Shown one piece after another: positions 15,724-23,910 of a stretch of 24,399 bases of DNA (its first letter is position 1; each line of letters opens with the position of its first letter). A program made the position numbers and the translations under genes. Origin of the DNA: an uncultured Akkermansia sp. (GTDB lineage: Bacteria; Verrucomicrobiota; Verrucomicrobiia; Verrucomicrobiales; Akkermansiaceae); contig CAJGCY010000026.1 in assembly GCA_904501955.1 (NCBI GenBank), positions 1 to 24,399 of the forward strand, given 5' to 3'. The notes under the pieces were generated by a model, which saw nothing but the letters and a program-made list of their open reading frames with translations, was not told the DNA's origin and did not search any database.

Positions 15724-16440
15724 CTATTCTTCGGATTCGTCAAGCGAAAATACGTTTTCCATGTCATTTTGTAGGCCGGAAAATCCGACATCGTCCGATT
15801 TTTTGGCCATATAGTTGGCATAAGAGCCGAATTTTTTCTCAAATTCCTCCTGACATTTCACGGTAAGACGGCAGAACGGGCGAGCTTGGAGGCGCTTTTT
15901 GGGGATAATTTCGAGAGAAATTTCACAAATGCCGTAGTAACCGAGTCGGATGCGCTCCAGAGCGGCATCAATTTCGAAAAGTTGTTCGCGGTCTTTGCCG
16001 AGTAGGCGGATGGTAAGGTCGCGCACCTCCGCTTCACTGCCGGCATCACCGATGTGCTGGCCGGAGGAGGAGGATACGTTGGAAGCACCGCTGCGCAGGT
16101 GGTCTCTGGTAACATCCTGCATGTTCGGCAGCATTTTGTCACGCAACTCAAGCAGCGCTTTTTTCTGCTCTTCCAAGAAAGCGGGCCACTCCGGGTCTGC
16201 TTTCAGGACGGCAAGAGTCTCTTTGAGCTTAGCTTTGCGGGCTTTTTCTTCCGGAGTAAGGGTGTCGCGAGCGGACGCTTTCGTTACGGCCTGCGTCGTG
16301 GGCTCAGCAGTTGTTTTCGGAGCTTTCTTGGTGCTTTTTACGGACTTCTCTTTGGTCGTAGCCGCAGCTTTGGTGGTCTTGCTTTTTTCACTGCCGGTCT
16401 TTTTTGCGGCAGTAGTAGACGTTTTCTTTGTTGTAGCCAT
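15724..16440 (-). CDS. DksA/TraR-family protein with lysine-rich tail and degenerate zinc finger
   Basis: A 238-residue protein in two parts. Residues 1-55 are a Lys/Thr/Ala-rich, disordered tail like histone H1 or bacterial histone-like tails. Residues ~80-200 resemble DksA/TraR: a predicted coiled-coil region, then ALERIRLGYYGICEISLEIIP and KRLQARPF, which is the DksA zinc-finger neighbourhood. Only two of the four canonical cysteines remain (172 and 196); Ser175 and Thr193 occupy the others, while Cys190 could partly substitute. DksA proteins bind the RNA polymerase secondary channel and adjust rRNA and ribosomal-gene transcription. The ATG at 16440 (MATTKK) is preferred over an in-frame start 84 bases upstream that falls near the promoter. 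It is first in an operon with rpmG and rpsR, behind a leader of about 68 bases. An acidic tail ends the protein. Confidence 0.85.
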   Translation of the reverse strand: MATTKKTSTTAAKKTGSEKSKTTKAAATTKEKSVKSTKKAPKTTAEPTTQAVTKASARDTLTPEEKARKAKLKETLAVLKADPEWPAFLEEQKKALLELRDKMLPNMQDVTRDHLRSGASNVSSSSGQHIGDAGSEAEVRDLTIRLLGKDREQLFEIDAALERIRLGYYGICEISLEIIPKKRLQARPFCRLTVKCQEEFEKKFGSYANYMAKKSDDVGFSGLQNDMENVFSLDESEE

Positions 16441-16514
16441 GATGTTGCTTTGATGTGAGAATCTGTTGCGGTGGCCGGGGAGGAACCAAGAGTCCGCGGC
16501 GCGCCTGTCATTTG

Positions 16515-16543
16515 CTAATATCACAACACCGCTGAGAATGCAA
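16515..16543 (-). promoter_or_regulatory. Promoter of dksA-like/rpmG/rpsR operon
   Basis: Minus-strand TTGCAT (16543-16538), a 17-base spacer and TATTAG (16520-16515). The predicted transcript carries an untranslated leader of roughly 68 bases, unusually long for this window. No ribosomal-protein leader fold was recognised in it. Confidence 0.55.
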
Positions 16544-16625
16544 GAAAAAATTGCGTATTTTCTGTGTGCGCGCGTGCGAATGTGTGACAGCGTGCGCGAA
16601 AATGCGCGCGAACACGCTTTTGGCG

Positions 16626-16654
16626 TTGATTCCGCGTGTCGCTTGTGTTAAAGT
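16626..16654 (+). promoter_or_regulatory. Promoter of malQ, near-leaderless
   Basis: TTGATT (16626-16631), a 17-base spacer and TAAAGT (16649-16654). Transcription would begin around 16661-16663, at or just before the ATG at 16663. A GTG at 16636 lies between the two promoter elements, so it is unlikely to be the start. Confidence 0.5.
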
Positions 16655-16662
16655 TCCATAGT

Positions 16663-18381
16663 ATGCTGATGCAACGAATGACTGGAGTATTGATGCCGCT
16701 TTTTTCCATGCGGCGTGAGGGTGATGCCGGTATCGGCGATTTGAAGGCGTTGGAGGAATGGATTCGCTGGGCTGCGGAACATAAGGTGGGCTTTTTGCAG
16801 CTTCTGCCGGTAAACGCGGTGGGGGAGGATGATTCCCCGTCACCCTATTCCGCCATCAGTTCCGTTGCGTTGGAACCACTGTACCTCAGTTTGGAGCGCG
16901 TGCCCGGCATGGAGCCGGATTTGCCTCCCTACCCGGAGGATTTGCCACCGCGCCAGTTGCCCGGTGGTAAAAACTATGTGGACTACGCGCGCGTGCGTGA
17001 GTATAAAAGGTACTACCTCAAGCGTGCGTTTGAACGGTTCGAGACGGAGGCTGCGCATGCGTCCTTGCGTGCAGAGTTTGAATCATGGGTGCAGAGCCAA
17101 GGACAGTGGTTGGATGATTTTGCGGCGTTTCGTGTGCTGAGCATTGCCTTCGGCACCAATGCTTGGTGGCAGTGGCCTGTGCAGGATACGGACATCGCGC
17201 GTTTGATTGTGAACGGCAGTGCTGAATCCCGGCACCAGAAACGCTACCAGCAGTGGTTGCAGTGGCTGTGTGCTCGTGAGTGGGCTCAGGTGCGCGCCTT
17301 GGCGGATGCTTGCGGGGTATATTTGATGGGTGATGTGCCGATTGGTATTTCCGTTGCCAGTGCGGATGTGTATTTTGAGCGTTACCTTTTTGACATGAAT
17401 TGGAGTGGCGGCGCGCCGGCGGAGGGGAATTTTGCGGAAGATCCGTTCACGGCGAAGTGGGGACAAAATTGGGGAATACCGCTTTATCGCTGGGATGTGA
17501 TGGAGCGTGATGGCTTCGCGTGGTGGCACCGCCGCATCCGTAAGCTGGCAGAGGTGTTCCGGATGTACCGCATAGACCACATTTTGGGATTCTACAGAAT
17601 ATATGCCTTCCCGTGGATGCCGGATAGGAATGACGAGTTCCTGAACATGACGGAAGATGAAGCTGCTGCTCGCTGCGATGGCCGCAGGCCGGGCTTCCGA
17701 CCGCGCCCGGACTGGACCGCGGAAGACCGTCGCGCCAACCTGATGCAGGGGGATTATTTGCTGCGCCAGTTGCTTAAAGCCGTGCCCGGACAACTCGTGG
17801 TCGGTGAAGATTTGGGGTGTGTGCCGGATTACGTGCGCCCGGATTTATCCCGATTGCGCATAGCCGGGTTCAAAATCCCTCATTGGGAGATTGACTCGAA
17901 TCAGCACATCGTCAGTGGCAAAACTTATAACCCGTGCTCCTTTGCCACGTATGCCACGCATGATTTTCCGCCCATCTGCAATGATTGGAATGAGTGGTAC
18001 TCCCATGTGAAGGCCGGGCGTGAAGCCTTGCAGGATGTAGCGCTCTCCGGGCAGGAGTTGCGCGATAAATTGCGCGTCGCGAAAGATTGCTCTCGCGTGT
18101 TGGGCTGGTTGGGTGAATACGCCGGCCTGAGTCTTGAGCAAAGCTTGGTCCCTTGGGGACAGGGGATTAAGGAAGCTCTTTTTGCTGCACTGCTTCAATG
18201 CCGTTCAGCCTACGTAGCGATGATGTGGACGGAGCTTTTCGATGTGCCGGAGCGTTTGAATACACCCGGCACTGTCGGGGGTACCAATTGGCGCCCGCGC
18301 ATGCCGTTCACTGCTGCAGAAGCCGCCTCTATGCCGCAAAGCAAGTGGCTGGCACGCCTCAGCGCAGAGTCTGCTCGCTGA
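16663..18381 (+). CDS. malQ: 4-alpha-glucanotransferase (amylomaltase, GH77)
   Basis: A 572-residue cytoplasmic enzyme that transfers maltodextrin segments between glucans and releases glucose, in glycogen or maltodextrin metabolism. GH77 features: the FLQLLPVNAVG substrate region, the GGAPAEG...WGQNWGIPLY loop, the catalytic nucleophile Asp305 in YRIDHILGFYRIY, the acid/base Glu382 in VVGEDLG, and Asp434 in YATHD. Its length is slightly greater than that of bacterial amylomaltases of the Thermus type (about 500). The start is uncertain among ATGs at 16663, 16669 and 16678. It has its own promoter and a strong terminator at 18401-18452, so it is probably monocistronic. A GH31 enzyme follows two genes later. 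Confidence 0.93.
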   Translation: MLMQRMTGVLMPLFSMRREGDAGIGDLKALEEWIRWAAEHKVGFLQLLPVNAVGEDDSPSPYSAISSVALEPLYLSLERVPGMEPDLPPYPEDLPPRQLPGGKNYVDYARVREYKRYYLKRAFERFETEAAHASLRAEFESWVQSQGQWLDDFAAFRVLSIAFGTNAWWQWPVQDTDIARLIVNGSAESRHQKRYQQWLQWLCAREWAQVRALADACGVYLMGDVPIGISVASADVYFERYLFDMNWSGGAPAEGNFAEDPFTAKWGQNWGIPLYRWDVMERDGFAWWHRRIRKLAEVFRMYRIDHILGFYRIYAFPWMPDRNDEFLNMTEDEAAARCDGRRPGFRPRPDWTAEDRRANLMQGDYLLRQLLKAVPGQLVVGEDLGCVPDYVRPDLSRLRIAGFKIPHWEIDSNQHIVSGKTYNPCSFATYATHDFPPICNDWNEWYSHVKAGREALQDVALSGQELRDKLRVAKDCSRVLGWLGEYAGLSLEQSLVPWGQGIKEALFAALLQCRSAYVAMMWTELFDVPERLNTPGTVGGTNWRPRMPFTAAEAASMPQSKWLARLSAESAR

Positions 18382-18400
18382 GCACGGCGTAACATCAACA

Positions 18401-18452
18401 GCACGCTGAGTCTGCCGGTAGGACGGTGCTGACTCAGCGTGCCGTGTTTTTT
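18401..18452 (+). terminator. Intrinsic terminator after malQ
   Basis: GCACGCTGAGT (18401-18411) pairs perfectly with ACTCAGCGTGC (18432-18442). An outer CACGGC/GCCGTG helix (18383-18388 with 18441-18446) is also possible. The stem is followed by GTGTTTTTT ending at 18452. Confidence 0.88.
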
Positions 18453-18477
18453 GCTGCTTTTTGCTTGAAACTACAGC

Positions 18478-18483
18478 TATACT
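18478..18483 (+). promoter_or_regulatory. Possible -10 element of the PEGA lipoprotein gene
   Basis: TATACT at 18478-18483 lies 16 bases before the ATG at 18500. The -35 region is poor (CTTTTT, 15 bases upstream of the -10). A GGAG at 18484-18487 is the one Shine-Dalgarno-like motif close to a start in this window. Confidence 0.35.
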
Positions 18484-18499
18484 GGAGTAAACTGAGCGC

Positions 18500-18955
18500 A
18501 TGCGCAGTGCAAAACTTCTCATCAGCATGTTATGTCTCGCGCTCGCCTCATGCGTAGCGCAAAAGCAGTTTACCGTAAACACCAGCCCGCAAGGCGCCGC
18601 TGTTACCATCAACGGTAAGTCCATATCCGGGGTAACGCCTGTTACGACGGAAATCCGCGAGGATAAAGACCTCGGCATCGTGGTGGAACGTCCGGGCTAT
18701 GAGGTCGGCTCTCTCACCGTCAACACCAAAACAAGCTGGTGGCGCTCCCTGCTGTGGACGGAAAATGACCCGCGCGCGCGCTATATTGAGGAGGATTCCG
18801 TTACCATTCCCTTGAAGCCACTGCGCAATAATGCCACCTACACCCCCAGCACCTTGGATTCCTTCCAATTGCCCACGAGTGACAGCTCGAGCTCATCCTA
18901 TAAGCCACTCAATAATTCCACTGCGCCTGCGTTGCGTGATATGCCGTCTTCGTGA
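18500..18955 (+). CDS. PEGA-domain lipoprotein
   Basis: A 151-residue predicted lipoprotein. The N-terminus MRSAKLL plus a hydrophobic stretch ends in the lipobox LASC, with lipid-modified Cys18. Residues ~24-75 match the PEGA-domain pattern (F-V-N-T-S-P-Q-G-A-A-V-T-I-N-G-K, then G-V-T-P-V), a small beta-fold found in surface proteins of unknown role. A two-Trp segment (WWRSLLW) and a Ser/Thr/Asn-rich C-terminal tail follow. The gene is preceded by the malQ terminator and has its own weak promoter. The next gene (HIT) starts 81 bases later behind another promoter. Function unknown. Confidence 0.88.
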   Translation: MRSAKLLISMLCLALASCVAQKQFTVNTSPQGAAVTINGKSISGVTPVTTEIREDKDLGIVVERPGYEVGSLTVNTKTSWWRSLLWTENDPRARYIEEDSVTIPLKPLRNNATYTPSTLDSFQLPTSDSSSSSYKPLNNSTAPALRDMPSS

Positions 18956-18997
18956 GAGGCTTTGTCATCATTATTGGGCGTTCGGTGCAATTTAAGA

Positions 18998-19026
18998 TTG
19001 CATATAGCGCTCCGGTGTGTTAAATA
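18998..19026 (+). promoter_or_regulatory. Promoter of HIT gene, near-leaderless
   Basis: TTGCAT (18998-19003) and TAAATA (19021-19026), 17-base spacer. Only 10 bases remain to the ATG at 19037. Confidence 0.5.
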
Positions 19027-19036
19027 TGTTGCTGCA

Positions 19037-19381
19037 ATGGAAAAAACACTCTTCCAGAAAATAGCTGATAAGGAGATTCCCTCAGACATGGTGTATGAGG
19101 ATGAGCTCTGCGTGGCGTTCCGTGATATTACTCCGGTGGCGCCGGTGCATGTACTGCTGGTGCCCCGCAAGCCCATCCCCAGCATAGAGGCCGCCGTGGC
19201 GGAGGATGCTGCGCTGCTGAGCCACCTGATGCTGAAAGTGGGTGATATTGCCCGCGCAGAGGGCTTGGCAGAGGGCGGATTCCGTACGGTGATGAATACC
19301 GGGGCGGATGCCGGTCAAACCGTGCCGCACCTACACATCCACATCATCGGCGGTCGCTCCATGCAGTGGCCTCCGGGCTAG
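19037..19381 (+). CDS. HIT-family (HINT-type) nucleotide-binding hydrolase
   Basis: A 114-residue member of the histidine-triad superfamily, whose HINT branch hydrolyses adenosine phosphoramidates and related nucleotidyl bonds. The triad is HLHIH at residues 98-102, preceded by the usual NTGADAGQTVPHLH sequence, with RDITPVAPVHVLLVPR in the N-terminal half. The length fits bacterial HINT (about 110-120). The ATG at 19037 (MEKTLFQKI) matches the family N-terminus; an in-frame ATG at 18962 lies upstream of the promoter. The GH31 gene starts 37 bases later. The physiological substrate is not known from sequence. Confidence 0.94.
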   Translation: MEKTLFQKIADKEIPSDMVYEDELCVAFRDITPVAPVHVLLVPRKPIPSIEAAVAEDAALLSHLMLKVGDIARAEGLAEGGFRTVMNTGADAGQTVPHLHIHIIGGRSMQWPPG

Positions 19382-19418
19382 TCATAGCCCGTGGCTGTTG
19401 TGTTGTATATTTGCTGCC

Positions 19419-21785
19419 ATGGCGGAGCCTTCTTTTATCAAACATTATGAATGGGTGACCCCCACCACCTTGGAGCTGGGGTTCGCGACGAATCGCCTGC
19501 GCCTGTATTTTATGGAGGCCGGGGTGATTCGCTGTCGCTATGTGTCCCATGCGGTGTTTGAGAACATCCCGAGCTATGGCGTAGCTCCCGAATATGTTGC
19601 CCCCGGTGTCGCGTTGGAGGAATACAGCACGGCTCTGTACTACGAGGTGCGCACGCCACGCTTGGCCGTGCGCATTCGGCGTGAAGACGGTGGGCTGGAG
19701 TTTTGGGAGCGCAAGAGCAACACCCTACTCAGTGCGGATGCTGAGGGCATGGGACACCGCTTGCAGGAGCGCACGGGAGATGAGCTCGTGTGGGTGCTGA
19801 AGCACTTGCCGGAGGAAGCCCACTTCTATGGCTTGGGGGATAAACCCTGCGCGCTGAATCTGCGCGGCAGGCGTTTTGAAATGTGGGGCTCGGACCACTA
19901 CAAGTTCCACCCGGACAGCGACCCTCTGTATAAGAGCATCCCCTTTTTCCTCTGCCTGAACAAAGGCTCGCACTATGGTATATACTTTGATAATACCATG
20001 CGCTCCTATTTTGATTTCGGCAAGGAGCGAGAGGACCGTCTCCTATTCGGGGCGGATGGCGGCGTGATGGACTATTACTTCATCTGCGGTGAGCATGCGC
20101 TGGATACCGTCTGCACTTACACACGCCTTACCGGGCTGCCCCCCTTGCCGCCGTTGTGGGCACTCGGCTATCACCAAAGCAAGTGGAGCTATTACCCGGA
20201 GAAGGCCGTTAATGACTTGGCGGCAGAGTTCCGCAATCGCCGGATTCCCTGTGATGCCATTCACTTGGACATCCACCACATGAAGCAATACCAAGCGCTC
20301 ACTTGGGACCGCGTGCGCTTCCCCGACCCTCCAGGCATGATACAGCGCTTGGGCGAGCAGGGCTTCAAGGTGGTGACCATTATTGACCCCGGCATCAAGA
20401 TTAACCCGGACAATTACGTGTGGCGCAGCGGGTTTGAGCGCAATGTGTTCTGCCGTCGTCACGATGGCGCCTTGCTGGAGGGCGAGGTATGGCCCGGCAC
20501 TTGCACCTTCCCGGATTTTACCAATCCCACCACCCGCAGCTGGTGGGCGGATTTGTTCAAGCGCCAAGTCGGCGAGTACGGCGTGCGCGGTATTTGGACG
20601 GATATGAACGAGCCTGCGCTCTTCCCGGACAAAACCTTCCCGGATGATACTCGCCATAACTATGATGGCTTTTACTGCTCCCACCTGAAGGCTCACAACA
20701 TCTACGGCCAGTGCATGGCGCGCGCCACGCGCATGGGCATGGAACAGGCCGCTCCGCAGTACCGCCCCTTTATCCTGTCGCGAGCGGGCTTTGCCGGCTT
20801 GCAGCGCTGGGCTGCCACGTGGACGGGGGATAATTACTCCGACTGGGAGAACCTGAAAATGGCCAACCTCATGGTGCAGCGCCTTTCCACCAGTGGTGTC
20901 TCCTTCTGCGGGGCGGATACGGGTGGCTTCTTGGGGCGCCCCACACCGGAGCTCTTCTGCCGCTGGATGCAAATGGCGGCCTTCCACGTCTTCTTCCGCA
21001 ATCACAACAATGGTGAGTACGGCGGGCAAGAGCCTTGGTGCTTCGGCCCCGTGGTGGAGGAAATGGTGCGCGCCGCGGTGGAGCAGCGCTACCGCCTCTT
21101 GCCCTATCTGTACACGCAGTTTTATCGATACTCTACCCAGGGTATGCCCATCATCCGCTCTTTGGCGCTCATGTACCCGGACAACACGGATACGTACTGG
21201 CGCAGCAGTGAATTCTTCTTGGGGGATGATTTGTATGTGGTGCCCGTGCATCACCCCGGGGAGAGCGGGCGCTTCCTGTACGTGCCGCCCGGCCATTGGT
21301 ATTCACTGTGGAATGATGCGCCCGCGCCGGATGCCGATGCGGAGGCATGGGTATCCACCCCCATGGCCACCATACCGGTGTTTGTGCGCGGTGGCAGTGT
21401 CATTCCTCGCTGGCCTGTGCAGCAGTATGTGGGCGAGCTGCCTACACCGCCTGTCACCTTGGATGTATGGTGGGCGCCCGACACGGAGCATGAGGATGAG
21501 CTCTATGAGGACGCGGGGGATGGCCTCTCTTACCGCGAGGGGGAATACCTGTTGCACCGCTTCACGTATGCCTCCGCCGCGCGCGAGTTCACCCTGCGCC
21601 GTCAGGTTGAGGGGCATTTGGCGCCTGCGCGCGAGACATTTGAGCTCGCTCTGCATGCCTTGCCGCACGTAGCCACCCCCACCCTAGTGGTGGATGGCAG
21701 GGAAGTGCGTGGCGAGTTCGATGCCCGCCACATCTTCCGCGCTGCAGTGCCTGCTGATTTCGCTGAGTTGCAGCTTCGTTTCTGA
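19419..21785 (+). CDS. Glycoside hydrolase family 31 (alpha-glucosidase-like)
   Basis: A 788-residue GH31 enzyme. Catalytic nucleophile Asp395 sits in GIWTDMNEPALF and the acid/base Asp471 in TWTGDNYSDW; HLDIHHMKQY (282-291) and WGSDHYKF also fit. N-terminal beta-sandwich (~1-230), catalytic barrel (~240-580) and C-terminal beta domains are inferred from family architecture. No signal peptide, so it is cytoplasmic and probably hydrolyses terminal alpha-glucosidic bonds in imported or stored glucans. Alpha-xylosidase and other GH31 activities cannot be excluded. The ATG at 19419 is chosen because the longer frame overlaps the HIT gene. A TATATT at 19406-19411 is only 7 bases before the start but lacks a clear -35, so cotranscription with HIT is possible. 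The histidine kinase gene starts 30 bases after its stop. Confidence 0.92.
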   Translation: MAEPSFIKHYEWVTPTTLELGFATNRLRLYFMEAGVIRCRYVSHAVFENIPSYGVAPEYVAPGVALEEYSTALYYEVRTPRLAVRIRREDGGLEFWERKSNTLLSADAEGMGHRLQERTGDELVWVLKHLPEEAHFYGLGDKPCALNLRGRRFEMWGSDHYKFHPDSDPLYKSIPFFLCLNKGSHYGIYFDNTMRSYFDFGKEREDRLLFGADGGVMDYYFICGEHALDTVCTYTRLTGLPPLPPLWALGYHQSKWSYYPEKAVNDLAAEFRNRRIPCDAIHLDIHHMKQYQALTWDRVRFPDPPGMIQRLGEQGFKVVTIIDPGIKINPDNYVWRSGFERNVFCRRHDGALLEGEVWPGTCTFPDFTNPTTRSWWADLFKRQVGEYGVRGIWTDMNEPALFPDKTFPDDTRHNYDGFYCSHLKAHNIYGQCMARATRMGMEQAAPQYRPFILSRAGFAGLQRWAATWTGDNYSDWENLKMANLMVQRLSTSGVSFCGADTGGFLGRPTPELFCRWMQMAAFHVFFRNHNNGEYGGQEPWCFGPVVEEMVRAAVEQRYRLLPYLYTQFYRYSTQGMPIIRSLALMYPDNTDTYWRSSEFFLGDDLYVVPVHHPGESGRFLYVPPGHWYSLWNDAPAPDADAEAWVSTPMATIPVFVRGGSVIPRWPVQQYVGELPTPPVTLDVWWAPDTEHEDELYEDAGDGLSYREGEYLLHRFTYASAAREFTLRRQVEGHLAPARETFELALHALPHVATPTLVVDGREVRGEFDARHIFRAAVPADFAELQLRF

Positions 21786-21815
21786 TTCCCGTTCAACAAC
21801 TCGATTCCATTCGCC

Positions 21816-22955
21816 ATGAAACGCGATACACTGGATAAAATACTCGACCGCTTGGAGCACTTGGGCGGTGATGACCTGCGCCGCATTTTCATGCGCTTGG
21901 CATCGGAGAAAGGTCTGCTGCAGGATGTGTTCGACGCCCTGCGAGATGGCCTCATCCTCTTCGATTCCGAGGGGCACGCTCGCTTTGCGAACAAATCCGC
22001 CTGCGCCATGTTCAACCGCCCGCTCCATGAGCTGCTGAGCATGCCCTTCGAGCGCTTGGTCGGTGGCACATGCAGTTGGCAGGACCTCTGCGGTAGCGGC
22101 GTTGCCATTACGCGCGATTTGCATGTGAATTACCCGGAGAGTCGCCATTACAATTTCCTGATGAGCCCCGTGGCGGAAGGGGCGGAGTACCTGTTGCTCA
22201 TCCGTGATGATACGGAGAGTGTCACCCGCGGTGAGGAAGATGCTGAGGCGGAGCAGTTCAACCTCATCACCTACATGGCAGGAGCCGTAGCGCATGAAAT
22301 CGGCAACCCGCTGAACTCTTTGGGCTTGAATTTGCAGCTCATGCAGCGCAAATTAGCCAAGCTGGATGCCGCAGCCCAAGCCAAACTGACCCCCTTGCTG
22401 GAGAGCGCGCTGGGCGAAACCCGCCGCTTGGACACACTGCTGCGCCAGTTCTTACAGTCCATGCGCCCCGGGCACATGCAGCGCGACAGTGTACAGCTCA
22501 ATGAGGTCATCGCGCACGTGTTGCAGGTGCTGGAGCCGGAGATTGCCCCGCGCGGCATTGCCGTGCAGCAATCGCTCAGCAAAGACCTGCCGGAGCTCAG
22601 TGCGGACGGCGGGCAACTCTTCCAAGCCTTCTACAACATCATCCGCAACGCCTTCCAGTCCATCCCCGGTGAGGGGGAGGGCGGTATCTACATTCAAACG
22701 GATTTCAATGATACGGATGTGCGCGTCGTCATCGGTGACAACGGTTCCGGCATCTCGCATGAGGTCATGGGCAACATGTATGAGCCCTTCCGCACCACCA
22801 AACGCAAAGGCAACGGCTTGGGGCTGCTCATTGTGCGCCACATCATCAAAGAGCACGGCGGCACGCTCTCCTTGGCTTCCAAGGAGGGCATCGGCACCAC
22901 GGTCACCATCACTTTGCCTCGCGCGGATCGCGTGGTGCGCTTGTTGCCGTCGTAA
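21816..22955 (+). CDS. Soluble PAS-type sensor histidine kinase
   Basis: A 379-residue two-component kinase with no membrane segment, so it senses an internal signal. In order: an N-terminal region with a PAS-like domain (~35-135, GLILFDSEGHARFANKSACA), the HisKA dimerisation helix with phosphoacceptor His160 in AHEIGNPLNSL, and the ATPase domain with N-box Asn278, G1 box DNGSG (308-312) and G2 box GNGLGL (332-337). The layout resembles NtrB-type kinases. There is no response regulator in the window. It starts 30 bases after the GH31 stop, so it is probably cotranscribed. Its last 47 bases overlap the convergent EamA gene. The signal and the partner regulator are unknown. Confidence 0.92.
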   Translation: MKRDTLDKILDRLEHLGGDDLRRIFMRLASEKGLLQDVFDALRDGLILFDSEGHARFANKSACAMFNRPLHELLSMPFERLVGGTCSWQDLCGSGVAITRDLHVNYPESRHYNFLMSPVAEGAEYLLLIRDDTESVTRGEEDAEAEQFNLITYMAGAVAHEIGNPLNSLGLNLQLMQRKLAKLDAAAQAKLTPLLESALGETRRLDTLLRQFLQSMRPGHMQRDSVQLNEVIAHVLQVLEPEIAPRGIAVQQSLSKDLPELSADGGQLFQAFYNIIRNAFQSIPGEGEGGIYIQTDFNDTDVRVVIGDNGSGISHEVMGNMYEPFRTTKRKGNGLGLLIVRHIIKEHGGTLSLASKEGIGTTVTITLPRADRVVRLLPS

Positions 22956-23835
22956 TGGCTCGCACGCCGATGGCTATGCACAGCACGGCCACAATTTTTT
23001 GCCAATTCATGGCATCCAGCCCCATGGAAATCCCCACGGCTGCCGCTATGATGGGCTGTATGTAATTATAGGCTGCCACCGTGCTGCCCTCCAAATGCCG
23101 CTGCCCGATAATCATCAGCAGATAGCTGATGAAAGAGCCGAACACCACCACGTACAGCGTGCCCAGTAATTCCGCCGTGCCCCACTGCGCCCACTCCATG
23201 TGGGCTACCTCCATGCCCCACAGCGGTGCCGTGAGGATGGCGGACACCAGGAACAGCCAGCGCATCAGGATAAAAGGATGATACTTGCGAATAATGCCAC
23301 TGAAAAATACAAAGTAGCACGAGGCTGCCAACTGTGAGCACAAACAAATACCATCACCCACCGGGTTGCCGCTCAGCCCTCCCTGCATGCCGGAGCCCAG
23401 TATCAGCACCAGCGCTCCCGTGGCGGCAATGCCAAGCCCCACCACCTTGCGCATACTGACCCCTGCATGCAGAAACACCGCTGCCAGCGCATAGGTGAAC
23501 ACCGGCGTGCTGGTGGTGAGCACACAGGCATTGGTGGGTGAGGTGTATTGCACCCCTATCACATAGCAGAACTGGTTAATGCCCATGCCACACAGCGACA
23601 TCAGCACCAGGGGTAACCAATCTTTCCGCGCAATTTTTTGCTGTGGCACGCAGGCGGATGCCAGCCAGAACAACAGCGACGCTCCGCACAGGCGGAAAGC
23701 TGCCATGCTTACCCCGCTGATGCATCCCCCCGCCATCGTCCATTTGCACATCGGGCTCATCAACCCGAAGCACAGGAACGCCGCCAGCGTTATCAGATGC
23801 GCTTTTCCCCTTCTTTTGGCCTGCTGTTCTATCAT
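22909..23835 (-). CDS. EamA/DMT-superfamily transporter
   Basis: A 308-residue inner-membrane permease of about ten helices in two EamA repeats, typical of the drug/metabolite transporter superfamily. Markers include the first-helix FGLMSPMCKW, the TSPTNACVLTTSTPVFTYALAA segment at the end of the first repeat, and GSFISYLLMIIGQRHLEGSTVAAYNYIQPIIAA in the second. The ATG at 23835 is preferred: it lies 10 bases after a good promoter and gives the usual family length. A longer in-frame start at 23928 would overlap the terminator of the small RNA. The C-terminal 15 codons are antisense to the histidine kinase gene. Substrate unknown; amino acid or metabolite export is common in the family. Confidence 0.9.
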   Translation of the reverse strand: MIEQQAKRRGKAHLITLAAFLCFGLMSPMCKWTMAGGCISGVSMAAFRLCGASLLFWLASACVPQQKIARKDWLPLVLMSLCGMGINQFCYVIGVQYTSPTNACVLTTSTPVFTYALAAVFLHAGVSMRKVVGLGIAATGALVLILGSGMQGGLSGNPVGDGICLCSQLAASCYFVFFSGIIRKYHPFILMRWLFLVSAILTAPLWGMEVAHMEWAQWGTAELLGTLYVVVFGSFISYLLMIIGQRHLEGSTVAAYNYIQPIIAAAVGISMGLDAMNWQKIVAVLCIAIGVRAITTATSAPRDPREAK

Positions 23836-23845
23836 CGCGGCGGAG

Positions 23846-23874
23846 ATGATACCACCATCCGCTCTTTTAGGCAA
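23846..23874 (-). promoter_or_regulatory. Promoter of the EamA transporter, near-leaderless
   Basis: Minus-strand TTGCCT (23874-23869), 17-base spacer, TATCAT (23851-23846); then 10 bases to the ATG at 23835. Confidence 0.55.
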
Positions 23875-23910
23875 CAGCTCTCTTGCATTTTTTTGATGAT
23901 GGGGGCGGCA

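Noticed and set aside
16508..16540. Possible Zur-like dyad around the dksA-like promoter (TTG...CAA around ATAT)
   Set aside because: The half-sites do not line up symmetrically, so it is not supportable as a Zur box.
20043..21296. Open frame of 417 codons on the minus strand
   Set aside because: Antisense to the GH31 catalytic domain; a composition shadow.
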